From: Mesorhizobium qingshengii
GTDB lineage: Bacteria > Pseudomonadota > Alphaproteobacteria > Rhizobiales > Rhizobiaceae
Assembly (NCBI RefSeq): GCF_900103325.1
Contig: NZ_FMXM01000003.1
Coordinates: forward strand, 62,001 to 126,000
Reading direction: 5' to 3'
Length of the DNA stretch: 64,000 nucleotides
Shown here: one piece after another, positions 25,274-33,695 of the stretch
How positions within the stretch are numbered: position 1 is the stretch's first letter
Layout: each line of letters begins with the position of its first letter
Notes under the pieces: generated by a model
What the model saw: the letters and a program-made list of their open reading frames with translations, nothing else
Told to the model about the DNA's origin: nothing
The model's database searches: none
Position numbers and translations under genes: made by a program

Positions 25274-26906
25274 CTTTTACGTACACATTGTCGTAGTTGA
25301 TCGGGATATGGACCGGGTCGACATAGAGGTTGTCGGCGCCGCCCATGCGGGCCGATTTCATGGTGAAGCGCTGCTCGTTGAAGACCGGCGCCCACGGCGC
25401 GTCCTCCATCACCTTGTCGTAGATGGCGCTCCACATCTTGTCGCGCTCGCCCGCCTTGGCCGGGTCGACCACGGAGTCGGCCTCGGCCGCCTTGGCGTCG
25501 AGATCCTTGTTGCAATACCACGACCAGTTCCAGCCGCCCGGTACAGCGCCGGCACAGCCGAGGATCGGGCCATAGAAGTTCGACGGATCCGGGAAATCGG
25601 CGATCCAGGCCATGCCGCCGGACCAGATCATCGGTGCGCCGGCCTTGTCGCCGCCGGCGGCGATGACGTTGGCCTGCGCCAGCGACTGGATGCTGGCCTT
25701 GATGCCGATCGCGGCCAGGTCCTGCTGGATCGCCTGGGCGATGCGCGGGTTGGGATCGGTGTTCATGGCGAACAGCTGGGTGTCGAAACCATCGGGATGA
25801 CCGGCCTCGGCGAGCAGCGCCTTGGCCTTGGCGACGTCATAGGGATAGCCCTTGAACTCCTTGTCGTAGCCCGGCATCGACGGCGGCAGCGGCTGGTTGG
25901 CCGGCACGGCGCGGCCGTTGATGATCTGGATGATGCGGGCCTTGTTGATCGCCATGTTGACGGCCTGGCGCACCTTCACATTGTCGAAAGGCGCCATGGT
26001 GGTGTTCATGGTGACGTAGCCGGTGTGCAGCTGACCGCCTTCGACGACGCGCGCCTTCTGCTCGGGATCGGCCATCACCTCCTGGAACTTGGCCGGCGGA
26101 ATGCCGTCGCCGGGCACGTCGATTTCGCCCTTCTGCAGGCGCAGCAGCGCCACGATCGGCTCTTGGCCGATCTCGAAGGTGATCTTGTCCAGGTGCGGCA
26201 GGCCCTTGTGCCAGTAGTCCGGATTGCGCTCGAAGACGATGCGCTGGCCAAGCGTCCATTCGGCCAGCTTGAAGGCGCCGGTGCCGACCGGATGCTTGCC
26301 GAAATCGGCGCCGTATTTCTCGACCTCTTCCTTCGGCACGACATGCGAGAAGTTGATGGCCATGACATGCAGGAAGGTGGCGTCGGGACGGGTCAGCTCG
26401 AACTTGACGGTGTAAGGGTCGACGACGGTGACGCCGGCCAGGCTTTCGGCCTTGCCGGCGGCGACATCGTCATAGCCCTTGATCGAGCCGAAGAAGCCGG
26501 CGCCGGGGCTCTGCGTCTTCGGGTTGGTGACGCGGTCGAGCGAATATTTCACGTCGTCGGCCGTCATCTCGCGGCCATTGTGGAATTTTACGCCGTGGCG
26601 CAGCTTGAAGGTGAAGGTCTTGCCGTCGGGCGAAATCTCGTAGCTTTCGGCAAGGTCGGGCTTCAGATTGGTGGTGCCCGGCTCGTAGTCCATCAGCCCG
26701 TCGAACAGACTCTTGATCATCGACCAGTTCTGCCAGTCATAGCCGATCGCCGGATCGAGCGTGGCGACGTCGTCCTTGTAGGTGATGGTGATGGCGCCGC
26801 CCTGCTTGGCGTTCGGATCGACTGTGTCCTCGGCGCGTACGCTCGTCATGCCGAGCATTAGCGCCAGCGCCGATGCCGCTACAGTGGAGGCCAGAAATTT
26901 TTTCAT
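25263..26906 (-). CDS. Dipeptide/oligopeptide-type ABC substrate-binding protein
   Basis: Periplasmic SBP_bac_5 protein of 547 residues. A signal peptide ends near VRA25. Family hallmarks: DVATLDPAIGYDWQNW, LAESYEISPDGKTFTFKLRHGVKFHNG and DDVKYSLDRVTNP. The start is ATG 26906; the frame is open a further 72 codons but crosses the permease gene upstream. It sits in the middle of the operon between permeases and amidase. In this context it may carry amides or amidated peptides, but the ligand is not readable from sequence. Confidence 0.94.
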   Translation of the reverse strand: MKKFLASTVAASALALMLGMTSVRAEDTVDPNAKQGGAITITYKDDVATLDPAIGYDWQNWSMIKSLFDGLMDYEPGTTNLKPDLAESYEISPDGKTFTFKLRHGVKFHNGREMTADDVKYSLDRVTNPKTQSPGAGFFGSIKGYDDVAAGKAESLAGVTVVDPYTVKFELTRPDATFLHVMAINFSHVVPKEEVEKYGADFGKHPVGTGAFKLAEWTLGQRIVFERNPDYWHKGLPHLDKITFEIGQEPIVALLRLQKGEIDVPGDGIPPAKFQEVMADPEQKARVVEGGQLHTGYVTMNTTMAPFDNVKVRQAVNMAINKARIIQIINGRAVPANQPLPPSMPGYDKEFKGYPYDVAKAKALLAEAGHPDGFDTQLFAMNTDPNPRIAQAIQQDLAAIGIKASIQSLAQANVIAAGGDKAGAPMIWSGGMAWIADFPDPSNFYGPILGCAGAVPGGWNWSWYCNKDLDAKAAEADSVVDPAKAGERDKMWSAIYDKVMEDAPWAPVFNEQRFTMKSARMGGADNLYVDPVHIPINYDNVYVKDVQ

Positions 26907-26940
26907 TTCGTGTTCCCTTTCTCTGGTTGTTTTCTTGGTT

Positions 26941-27861
26941 TCATCTGAGCTTGATGCGCGGGTCGATGAAGGGCGCGATGACGTCGGCCAGGAGATTGCC
27001 GAGCACGATGGCGAAGGCCGACACCAGCGTGACGCCCATGATGATCGGGATGTCGACGCGCTGGATGGCCTGCCAGGCCAGCTGGCCGATGCCGGGCCAG
27101 CCGAACACGCTTTCGACGACAACGATGCCGCCCATGAAGATGCCGATGTCGATGCCGATCATGGCGATGACCGGCAGGATGGCGTTGGGCAGCGCGTGGC
27201 GGAAGATGATCGCGCTCCGCGCCAGGCCCTTGGCGCGGGCGGTGCGCACATAATCCTGGCGCAGCACGTCGATCATCGACGAGCGCATCATGCGCGCGTA
27301 CCAGCCGGCGCCGAGGATGCCCATGGTCAGCGATGGCAGCACGAGATGGCGCCAGGTGCCGTAGCCGCCGATCGGAAACCAGCTCAGCCGCACGGCAAAG
27401 ACGTAGAGCAGCAAAAGGCCGACGACGAATTGCGGCGCCGAGACGCCGACGAAGGAAGCGACCATCAGCGTCTGGTCGGTGGCGGTGCCGCGCTTGACGG
27501 CGGCGATCAGCCCCATGCTCAGGCCGATCAGCAGTTCGCACAGGATGGCGCCGACCATCAGCAACAGGCTGGCCGGCAGTCGCGAGACAATCAACTCGGT
27601 GACCTCGGAACGCTGGATGTAGGAGCGGCCGAGATCGCCGCTGGCGAGCTTCACCAGATAGCGCCAGTACTGGATGACGAAGGGCTGGTCGAGGCCGAGC
27701 TGCTGGCGGATGTTCTCGACCGTCTGCGGCGTGGCGCTCCGGCCGGCGATCTGGCGCACCGGATCGGCCGGCAACAGATAGAGCAGCGCGAAGGTGATCA
27801 GCGAGACGCCGAGCAGGATGAGCAGCGATTGGATGAGGCGGCGGCCGAGATAGGCGATCAT
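26941..27861 (-). CDS. Dpp-type ABC transporter permease, DppB subunit
   Basis: Permease of 306 residues. The DppB N-terminus AYLGRRLIQSLLILLGVSLITF, the LYLLPADPVRQIAG loop and DLGRSYIQRSEV are characteristic. The EAA loop reads YVRTARAKGLARSAIIFRHALPNAILPV. ATG 27861 overlaps the stop of dppC (ATGA), so the pair is translationally coupled. It is followed by the binding-protein gene. Confidence 0.95.
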   Translation of the reverse strand: MIAYLGRRLIQSLLILLGVSLITFALLYLLPADPVRQIAGRSATPQTVENIRQQLGLDQPFVIQYWRYLVKLASGDLGRSYIQRSEVTELIVSRLPASLLLMVGAILCELLIGLSMGLIAAVKRGTATDQTLMVASFVGVSAPQFVVGLLLLYVFAVRLSWFPIGGYGTWRHLVLPSLTMGILGAGWYARMMRSSMIDVLRQDYVRTARAKGLARSAIIFRHALPNAILPVIAMIGIDIGIFMGGIVVVESVFGWPGIGQLAWQAIQRVDIPIIMGVTLVSAFAIVLGNLLADVIAPFIDPRIKLR

Positions 27862-28766
27862 GCCCGGCCCCTTTGCGTCGGATCGAGAATGTCGCGCAGC
27901 GCATCGCCGATCAGGTTGAAGGCCAGCGCCAGCGCCAGGATCGCCGCACCGGGGAAAAACACAAGCCAGGGGGCGGCCTGGAAGTAGGTCTGGTTCTCGA
28001 AGATGATGTTGCCCCACGAAGCCGTCGGCGGCTGCACGCCGATACCGAGGAAGGAGAGCGTCGCTTCGAGCAGCACCGTGGTCGAAATGCCGAGCGTGCC
28101 CCAGACGATAATGGTCGGCAGCAGATGCGGCAGGATGTGGCGAAACAGGATGCGGGGCGCGCTGGCGCCGATGGTGCGCTCGGCGTCGATGAACTCGCGC
28201 TCGGCGAGCGAGCTGGTCTCGGTGTAGATGACGCGCGCGGTCTGCACCCAGTTGACCAACGCGATGACCATGGCGACGATCCACAGGCTGGGCTCGAACA
28301 CCGCCGCCAGGCAGATGGCGAGCAGCAGCGCCGGAAACGCCATCATCAGGTCGGTGAAACGCATCAGCGCGCTACCGATCCAGCCGCGGAAATAGCCTGC
28401 GGTGACGCCGACCAGCGTGCCGATGAACAGTGCCACGCCATTGGCGACGATGCCGATGATCAGCGAGGTGCGCGCGCCATAGAGGATGCGGGTCAAGAGG
28501 TCGCGGCCGAGCAGGTCGGTGCCCAGCCAGAATTGAGCATTGGGCGGCAAGGGCGAGCCTTCTAGTGTCAGGCCGTCGAACATCTGCTCGTTGGGATCAT
28601 AGCCGGTCAGCCATGGCGCCAGCACGGCGCCGGCAACGACGATGGCGACGATCCCCAGGCCGAGCATTGCCAGGCGGCGTTTGACCAGCCGGCGCCAGAC
28701 GCCGGCACGCGGCTTGACCGGCATGCGCCCGGCGGCCGGGAGATCAGGCGCGATGGGACTGGTCAT
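27858..28766 (-). CDS. Dpp-type ABC transporter permease, DppC subunit
   Basis: Permease of 302 residues with the DppC N-terminal helix and the LGTDLLGRDLLTRILYGARTSL segment, followed by the EAA loop FIDAERTIGASAPRILFRHILPHLLP. It overlaps the end of amiR by 23 nt and the dppB start by 4 nt. Here dppC precedes dppB, the reverse of the usual order. Confidence 0.95.
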   Translation of the reverse strand: MTSPIAPDLPAAGRMPVKPRAGVWRRLVKRRLAMLGLGIVAIVVAGAVLAPWLTGYDPNEQMFDGLTLEGSPLPPNAQFWLGTDLLGRDLLTRILYGARTSLIIGIVANGVALFIGTLVGVTAGYFRGWIGSALMRFTDLMMAFPALLLAICLAAVFEPSLWIVAMVIALVNWVQTARVIYTETSSLAEREFIDAERTIGASAPRILFRHILPHLLPTIIVWGTLGISTTVLLEATLSFLGIGVQPPTASWGNIIFENQTYFQAAPWLVFFPGAAILALALAFNLIGDALRDILDPTQRGRA

Positions 28767-29361
28767 CGCCGCCTTCTTCCCCCGTTGCTTCTTCGCTTGT
28801 CATCGCCACGATCCGGCGCGCGGCATCCTCGACGCTGATCTGCCAGCTCATCGCCAGCGAGCGCAGCTGCGCATAGGCGCGATCGTCGTCGGTGCCTTTC
28901 GACAGCGCCGTCACGGCGCGCACGATGGTCTGGCGCTCGGCGACGCGCTGGCGAAGCGACGCAATTTCGCTGGCCAGATGCTTGCGCGCCTCGAAACTCT
29001 GCCGCGCGATCAGCAGCGCGCTGTAGACGCCGGCAGTGCCGACCGGCTTCAAGAGTTGCGCATCGGCCTTATGCGACAGCGCCCACTCGATGCGGCCGGG
29101 TGCCTCCGAGCCGATCAGCGCCACCAGCGGCATCGGCGCCTCGCCCGGCTTCCAGGGAAACTGCTCGTCGAAGCCGAGATCGGCGTCGAAGAAGACGAAG
29201 TCGGCGGCCAGCGCCTCAGGCGGCAGTTCCGGCCAGCAGTCCAGCGTGGTCAGGCCGATGGCCGACAATTGCCTGGTGATCGCCTGCACCGTCGGATGCG
29301 GGCGATGCAGGATGAAGGCCCTGGCCCCACCGAGATTGGGGATGCGCGGCGTCCTGGTCAC
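28744..29361 (-). CDS. amiR: ANTAR-domain transcription antiterminator (AmiR-like)
   Basis: RNA-binding antiterminator of 205 residues. The N-terminal part (about 1-115) is a receiver-like fold without clear phosphorylation residues, as in AmiR. A coiled-coil (about 118-145) leads to the ANTAR domain (about 140-195), recognisable from ERQTIVRAVTALSKGTDDDRAYAQLRSLAM with ISVEDAARRIV. The start is GTG 29361, overlapping the amiC stop as GTGA. In Pseudomonas aeruginosa AmiC holds AmiR inactive until an amide binds; the same coupling is expected here, acting on the leader hairpin at 30473-30506. Confidence 0.9.
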   Translation of the reverse strand: MTRTPRIPNLGGARAFILHRPHPTVQAITRQLSAIGLTTLDCWPELPPEALAADFVFFDADLGFDEQFPWKPGEAPMPLVALIGSEAPGRIEWALSHKADAQLLKPVGTAGVYSALLIARQSFEARKHLASEIASLRQRVAERQTIVRAVTALSKGTDDDRAYAQLRSLAMSWQISVEDAARRIVAMTSEEATGEEGGDDQSHRA

Positions 29362-30452
29362 GACACGACCCTCAGGCGGGGACGGCCGAATGTCCTGGCC
29401 GGGTCGTAACGCGACAGATAGGGGTCCGGCGCGACCTCGTGCTGCCGGCTGACGACTTCGAAGAAGCCGTCCGCGATCCGCCCGATGATCACCGGCAGCG
29501 TCGCGTGCTGGGTGTGGGCGTCGATGGCAATGGGCCCGAGGCGGGTCGAGAAGCGCTGCTCGGCGAACGCCCTGGAAAATTCCGCCGGACCAGCGTCGGG
29601 ATCGCGGGAGAGCACGTCGGCCATCACCTGCACCGACGCATAGGCGGAGGCCTCGAAGGACGAGCCGAAAGCGGCCGGCCGCGGCGCGAAATAGGGCCCG
29701 ACAGACAGATGCCCTCTCCCTGTCTCGCCGATCGCCGGCAGCTCGCCCTCGGTGAGGTTGCAGGAAATGACGGGGCAGTTTTCCGGACGGAAGGCGGGAT
29801 CCTCGTCGCCCAGGTCGCGATAGGCCGCCAGGAAGGCGTAGGACGAGGTGCCGATCAGATTGTTGAGGATGAAGTTCGGCCGCGTGGCCCGGATTTCCCC
29901 GATCAGACGCGACACGTCGGTCTCGCCGATGCGCAGATAGCGCTCGCCCAGGACCTTGCCGCCGGCATCCGCGATCAGGTCGCGTGCCACGCGGTTCATC
30001 TCCCAGCCCCAGATGTAGTTCGAGCCGAGCAGGAAGCCGTTGGCGCCGAAGCGCGGCACGACATAAGCCAGCAGCGGCACCAGGTGCTGGTTGGGGCAAG
30101 CGTGCATGTAGACGACATGCTCGTTGGCCTCGAACCCCTCATAGGGGCAGGCGTACCAGAGCATCCCGCCCGCCTTCTCCAGCACGGGAATGGTCTCCTT
30201 GCGGCTCCAGGAGGTGACGCAGCCGACGACATGGCGGGCGCTGCTGGTCTTGAAGATGTCCTCGCACAAGGTCGCGTAGCGATCGGCATTGCTTTGCGGG
30301 TCGCGCTCGACCGGCACCAGCTCGATGCCTGAGCTCCGATCGGCGTTGATATCGGCGATCGCGCGCATCGCGCCCATCCGGCACGCATCGGACACGAGCT
30401 GATAGCTCCCCGAGCGGGAATAGAGGATGCCGATCTCGATACGCCGTTTCAA
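29358..30452 (-). CDS. amiC: AmiC-like amide-binding negative regulator
   Basis: Periplasmic-binding-fold sensor of 364 residues, cytoplasmic because it lacks a signal peptide. It aligns by eye with AmiC: IGILYSRSGSY at the start, RDPQSNADRYATLCEDIF, HVVGCVTSWSRKETIPVLEK, YACPYEGFE, LGSNYIWGWEMNRVARDL, and PDPYLSRYDPARTFGRPRL near the end. I choose TTG 30452 as the start: GGGG lies 6 nt upstream, directly after the leader terminator, whereas the ATG at 30515 lies inside the terminator stem. It is the first gene of the operon, translationally coupled to amiR. Confidence 0.88.
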   Translation of the reverse strand: MKRRIEIGILYSRSGSYQLVSDACRMGAMRAIADINADRSSGIELVPVERDPQSNADRYATLCEDIFKTSSARHVVGCVTSWSRKETIPVLEKAGGMLWYACPYEGFEANEHVVYMHACPNQHLVPLLAYVVPRFGANGFLLGSNYIWGWEMNRVARDLIADAGGKVLGERYLRIGETDVSRLIGEIRATRPNFILNNLIGTSSYAFLAAYRDLGDEDPAFRPENCPVISCNLTEGELPAIGETGRGHLSVGPYFAPRPAAFGSSFEASAYASVQVMADVLSRDPDAGPAEFSRAFAEQRFSTRLGPIAIDAHTQHATLPVIIGRIADGFFEVVSRQHEVAPDPYLSRYDPARTFGRPRLRVVS

Positions 30453-30458
30453 ACAGAT

Positions 30459-30506
30459 CCCCAAAAATAACAATGCCCCGCAGCCACCGCCGGCGAGGCG
30501 AGGCAT
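30459..30506 (-). terminator. Leader terminator-like hairpin before amiC
   Basis: On the minus strand ATGCCTCGC (30506-30498) pairs with GCGGGGCAT (30481-30473), 9 bp including one T-G wobble, around a GC-rich 16-nt loop. A T-rich run TGTTATTTTTGGGG (30472-30459) follows. The hairpin lies between the promoter (30580-30553) and the start codon (30452). A second copy of ATGCCTCG at 30515-30508 and a short CCGGC/GCCGG hairpin (30541-30525) precede it and could form alternative pairs. This placement is what AmiR-type antitermination requires. Confidence 0.7.
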
Positions 30507-30552
30507 ACGAGGCATTCTTGCCGCCCGGCGATCAGAGCCGGTATTTTGCCCT

Positions 30553-30580
30553 AGCGTATTCGGTACGGCGGGTCAGTCAA
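30553..30580 (-). promoter_or_regulatory. Promoter candidate of the amiCR-dpp-fmdA operon
   Basis: TTGACT (30580-30575) and TACGCT (30558-30553) on the minus strand, 16 bp apart. It lies just outside the AraC remnant and about 100 nt before the amiC start, giving a leader of about 95 nt that contains the terminator-like hairpin. Confidence 0.5.
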
Positions 30581-30603
30581 GCGGGAAAAGTGCTACGCTC
30601 AAC

Positions 30604-30720
30604 TCAACCCTGCTCCAATTGCTTCCGGCGCCACGCGGCCGGAGCCTCGCCAACCCGCGCGCGGAAGACCCTTTGGAAATGGGCTGGATTGTCGAAGCCG
30701 ATCTCATAAGGCAATACCCC
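30604..30720 (-). pseudogene. AraC-family regulator remnant, C-terminal end only
   Basis: The last 38 codons of a minus-strand frame read as the second AraC helix-turn-helix: LPYEIGFDNPAHFQRVFRARVG followed by EAPAAWRRKQ and a stop. Upstream sequence in all minus frames has no regulator similarity and is AT-richer, so the rest of the gene is gone. It marks a deletion or insertion boundary between the amide operon and metQNI. Confidence 0.75.
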
Positions 30721-30827
30721 CGACGGTGCGCATCGTCGACCCCGGCGGTGTCTTGTGCTCGCTGCCTTGAAATTTTTGAGAGAATATTCCCGGTATTGAG
30801 GGCAACCGCGAAACGCGATTCTTTGAT

Positions 30828-30843
30828 AAATTCGATAGAATTT
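30828..30843. promoter_or_regulatory. AT-rich dyad upstream of metQ
   Basis: AAATTC-GATA-GAATTT is a perfect inverted repeat 68 nt before the metQ start, in an AT-rich island. It could be an operator. No SAM-II-like or other riboswitch pattern was recognised in the 190 nt before metQ. Confidence 0.35.
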
Positions 30844-30910
30844 CTGACGATGTGACCAAGGCTGAGCAATCCGTTTGGCTGCCATGACTTCACAACCGCA
30901 GAGATCAATC

Positions 30911-31765
30911 ATGTCCGACTTCAAAAACACTTTGCCATCTTCCCTTTGGTCAACCCTCAACCGGCGCGGCGGTCTTGCTCTGCTGTTCGCATCGGCTGTC
31001 GCAATTGGCAGTCTGATGGCACCCCACGCGTCGTTCGCCGAGGACAAGAAGTCGATCAAGGTCGGCATCATCAGTGGCGAGGACGAGGATGTGTGGCGGG
31101 TCGTCGTCGCGCAGGCGGCCGAAAAGGGCCTCGCCGTCGAGACCGTGGTGTTCAACGACTACACCCAGCCCAACGAGGCACTGGAGCGTGGCGAAATCGA
31201 CGCCAACGCCTTCCAGCACCAGCCCTATCTCGACAACCAGATCAAGACTCAAGGCTACCACATCGTCCGCGTCGGCTATACCGGCGTCTGGCCGATCGGC
31301 CTCTACTCGAAGAAGTGCAGCAAGGTCGCCGACCTGCCCGAGGGCGCGGTCATCGGCGTGCCGAACGATCCTTCCAACGAGGGCCGGGCGCTGCGCGTCC
31401 TCCAGAACGAGGGCGTGATCAAGCTGAAGGACGGCACCGGCATTCTCGCCACCACCGCCGACATCGCCGAGAATGCCAAGAAGGTGGTGATCAAGGAGCT
31501 CGACGCTGGCATCGTCGGCCGCTCGGTCGAGGATCTCGACGCCGCCGTGGTCAACACCGACTGGGCGCTGAAAAGCGGCCTGACGCCGGAAAACCGCATC
31601 GCGCAGGAGCCCATCGCCGACAATCCGTACCGCAACTTCATCGCGGTGAAGGTCGGCAATGAGAACGAGGCCTGGGTGAAGACGCTGGTGGCTTCTTATC
31701 AGAACGAGGCCGTGAAGGCCGAGTTCGACAAGGTCTACAAGGGCACCGGCCTCAGCGCCTATTGA
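30911..31765 (+). CDS. metQ: MetQ/NlpA-family methionine ABC transporter binding protein
   Basis: Substrate-binding protein of 284 residues for D/L-methionine or related sulfur compounds. The signal peptide ends near HASFA38-EDKK and has no lipobox cysteine, so unlike E. coli MetQ it should be free in the periplasm. NlpA features: KVGIISGEDEDVW, ALERGEIDANAFQHQPYLDNQ, IGVPNDPSNEGRALRVLQ and NTDWALKSGL. ATG 30911 is chosen; two in-frame starts lie 9-12 codons upstream. It is followed by metN and metI. Confidence 0.93.
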   Translation: MSDFKNTLPSSLWSTLNRRGGLALLFASAVAIGSLMAPHASFAEDKKSIKVGIISGEDEDVWRVVVAQAAEKGLAVETVVFNDYTQPNEALERGEIDANAFQHQPYLDNQIKTQGYHIVRVGYTGVWPIGLYSKKCSKVADLPEGAVIGVPNDPSNEGRALRVLQNEGVIKLKDGTGILATTADIAENAKKVVIKELDAGIVGRSVEDLDAAVVNTDWALKSGLTPENRIAQEPIADNPYRNFIAVKVGNENEAWVKTLVASYQNEAVKAEFDKVYKGTGLSAY

Positions 31766-31862
31766 GAGCATCCGCGACCGGGCGACCGGTTCGAGAGCAC
31801 TAGCGGTCCGTGCTTGAGCGCGGGCCGCAATCGCGTTTCGGATGGCGAGAACAGGAACACGC

Positions 31863-32960
31863 ATGAACCAGCATTTCACGGCATCCGTGGACACCACCGA
31901 TCCGACCCATGGCCGGCCTGACGCGTCTCAGGACGTCGTGCGCCTTGTCGAACTGAAGCGCCGTTTCGGCGTGACGGCGGCGCTCGACGGTGTCTCGCTG
32001 ACGGTGCGCAAGGGCGAGATCCTCGGCATCATCGGTCGCAGCGGCGCCGGCAAATCGACGCTGATCCGCTGCCTGAACGGTCTGGAACGGCCCGATTCCG
32101 GTGAGGTGTTCATCGAAGGCCGCGAGATCAGCCGGCTCGGAGAGCGCGACCTGCAGCCGCTGCGGCGGCGCATCGGCATGATCTTCCAGCATTTCAACCT
32201 GCTGTCGGCCAAGACCGTCGAGGACAATGTGGCGCTGCCGCTAAAGATCGAGGGCCGGCCGAAGGCCGAGCGGCTGGCACGTGCGGCCGAACTGCTCGAT
32301 CTCGTCGGCCTGTCGGAGAAGGCAAAAGCCTATCCGGCGTCGCTGTCCGGCGGCCAGAAGCAGCGCGTCGGCATCGCCAGGGCGTTGGCGGCCCGGCCGG
32401 CGCTGCTGTTGTCGGACGAAGCCACCTCGGCGCTCGATCCGGAGACGACGCGTTCCATCCTTGCCCTGCTGAAGGACATCAACCGGCAGCTTGGCCTGAC
32501 CATCCTGCTGATCACCCATGAGATGGAGGTGATCCGCTCCATCGCCGACCGGGTGGCGGTGATCGACGCCGGGCGCATCGTCGAGGAAGGGCCGGTCTGG
32601 TCGGTGTTCGCCGACCCGCGCTCGGACATCACCCGCAGCCTCCTCGGCGCCATCCGGCCGCAGTTGCCGGCCGAACTGGCGGCCCGGCTGGTGCCGGGGG
32701 CCGGCGCGGAAACGATCCTGCGCGTCGACGTGGCCGGCGAGGCCGCGCGCGGCCCACTGCTCTCGGATCTCGCGGCAATCGTCCCCGGTCCGTTCCGCCT
32801 CGTCCATGGCGGCATCGACCACATCCAGGAGCAGCCCGTCGGCACGCTGTTCCTTTCTGTCCCTGGCAGCGATGCAAGGCATCTCGCCGAAGTGATCACA
32901 TTCCTGAAGTCCCGCCAGGCGCGGGTGGAGGTGCTTGGCCATGTCGCCCATCCTGTTTGA
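31863..32960 (+). CDS. metN: Methionine ABC transporter ATP-binding protein
   Basis: ATPase of 365 residues. Walker A GRSGAGKST (about 60-68), FQHFNLLSAKTVEDNVALPL (Q-loop region), signature LSGGQKQRVGIARAL, Walker B LLLSDEATSALD and HEMEVIRSIADRV. A C-terminal NIL domain (about 280-365), which senses methionine in MetN proteins, is present. An in-frame ATG 7 codons upstream is possible, but AGGAACACGC fits ATG 31863. It overlaps metI. Confidence 0.95.
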   Translation: MNQHFTASVDTTDPTHGRPDASQDVVRLVELKRRFGVTAALDGVSLTVRKGEILGIIGRSGAGKSTLIRCLNGLERPDSGEVFIEGREISRLGERDLQPLRRRIGMIFQHFNLLSAKTVEDNVALPLKIEGRPKAERLARAAELLDLVGLSEKAKAYPASLSGGQKQRVGIARALAARPALLLSDEATSALDPETTRSILALLKDINRQLGLTILLITHEMEVIRSIADRVAVIDAGRIVEEGPVWSVFADPRSDITRSLLGAIRPQLPAELAARLVPGAGAETILRVDVAGEAARGPLLSDLAAIVPGPFRLVHGGIDHIQEQPVGTLFLSVPGSDARHLAEVITFLKSRQARVEVLGHVAHPV

Positions 32961-33597
32961 GCTTCTGCTGCGTTCGATCTGGGAAACGGTGCTGATGACG
33001 GCCGCGTCCGGCCTCATCTCGCTGGTTTTCGGCCTGCCGCTCGGGCTGGCGCTGGTCGCCACCGATCGCGGCGGCATCGCCGAAAGCCTGTGGGTCAACC
33101 GCGCGCTTGGCGCCGTCATCAACGGCTTCCGCTCCGTGCCCTTCATCATCCTTCTTGTGGCGCTGATCCCGGTGACGCGGCTTATCGTCGGCACCTCGAT
33201 CGGCACATGGGCGGCCATCGTGCCGCTGTCGATTGCCGCCACGCCCTACTATGCGCGCATCGCCGAAGTGTCGCTGCGCGAGGTCGACCACGGGCTGGTC
33301 GAGGCGGCGCGCGCCATGGGCGGCAACCGCTGGACGATCATCCGCGAGGTTCTGGTGCCGGAAGCGCTGCCCGGCATCGTCGCCGGCTTCACGGTGACGC
33401 TGGTGACGCTGATCGGCGCTTCAGCCATGGCCGGCGCGATCGGCGCCGGCGGGCTCGGCGACCTCGCCATCCGCTACGGCTACCAGCGCTTCGAAACCAG
33501 CGTCATGATCGCCGTGGTCATCGTGCTGATCATCCTGGTCTGCGGCATCCAGTGGGCCGGTGACCGGTTGGTGGCGAGGCTGGACCGGAGAGCGTGA
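32941..33597 (+). CDS. metI: Methionine ABC transporter permease
   Basis: Permease of 218 residues with five membrane segments. MetI features: RSIWETVLMTAASGLISLVFGLPLG, GFRSVPFIILLVALIPVTR, the EAA loop LVEAARAMGGNRWTIIREVLVPEALPG and GASAMAGAIGAGGLGDLAIRYGYQRF. ATG 32941 lies inside the end of metN with GGAG upstream. It completes metQNI. Confidence 0.96.
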   Translation: MSPILFELLLRSIWETVLMTAASGLISLVFGLPLGLALVATDRGGIAESLWVNRALGAVINGFRSVPFIILLVALIPVTRLIVGTSIGTWAAIVPLSIAATPYYARIAEVSLREVDHGLVEAARAMGGNRWTIIREVLVPEALPGIVAGFTVTLVTLIGASAMAGAIGAGGLGDLAIRYGYQRFETSVMIAVVIVLIILVCGIQWAGDRLVARLDRRA

Positions 33598-33695
33598 GAC
33601 TGAAGCCGGCTAACTATGCTCTCGGCCTGACACCTTCAGGATCGAAGAGCCGTGTCGATGTCATGCGCCGAAAAAGTCCGGTCCGATGCGGGAGA

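Noticed and set aside
24329..30452. Urea/short-chain amide (UrtABCDE) transporter
   Set aside because: The binding protein and permeases are Dpp-type, not Liv/Urt-type; AmiC is the regulator rather than a transporter component.
30721..30910. SAM riboswitch upstream of metQ
   Set aside because: Looked for SAM-I and SAM-II style conserved blocks and pseudoknot arms; none seen.
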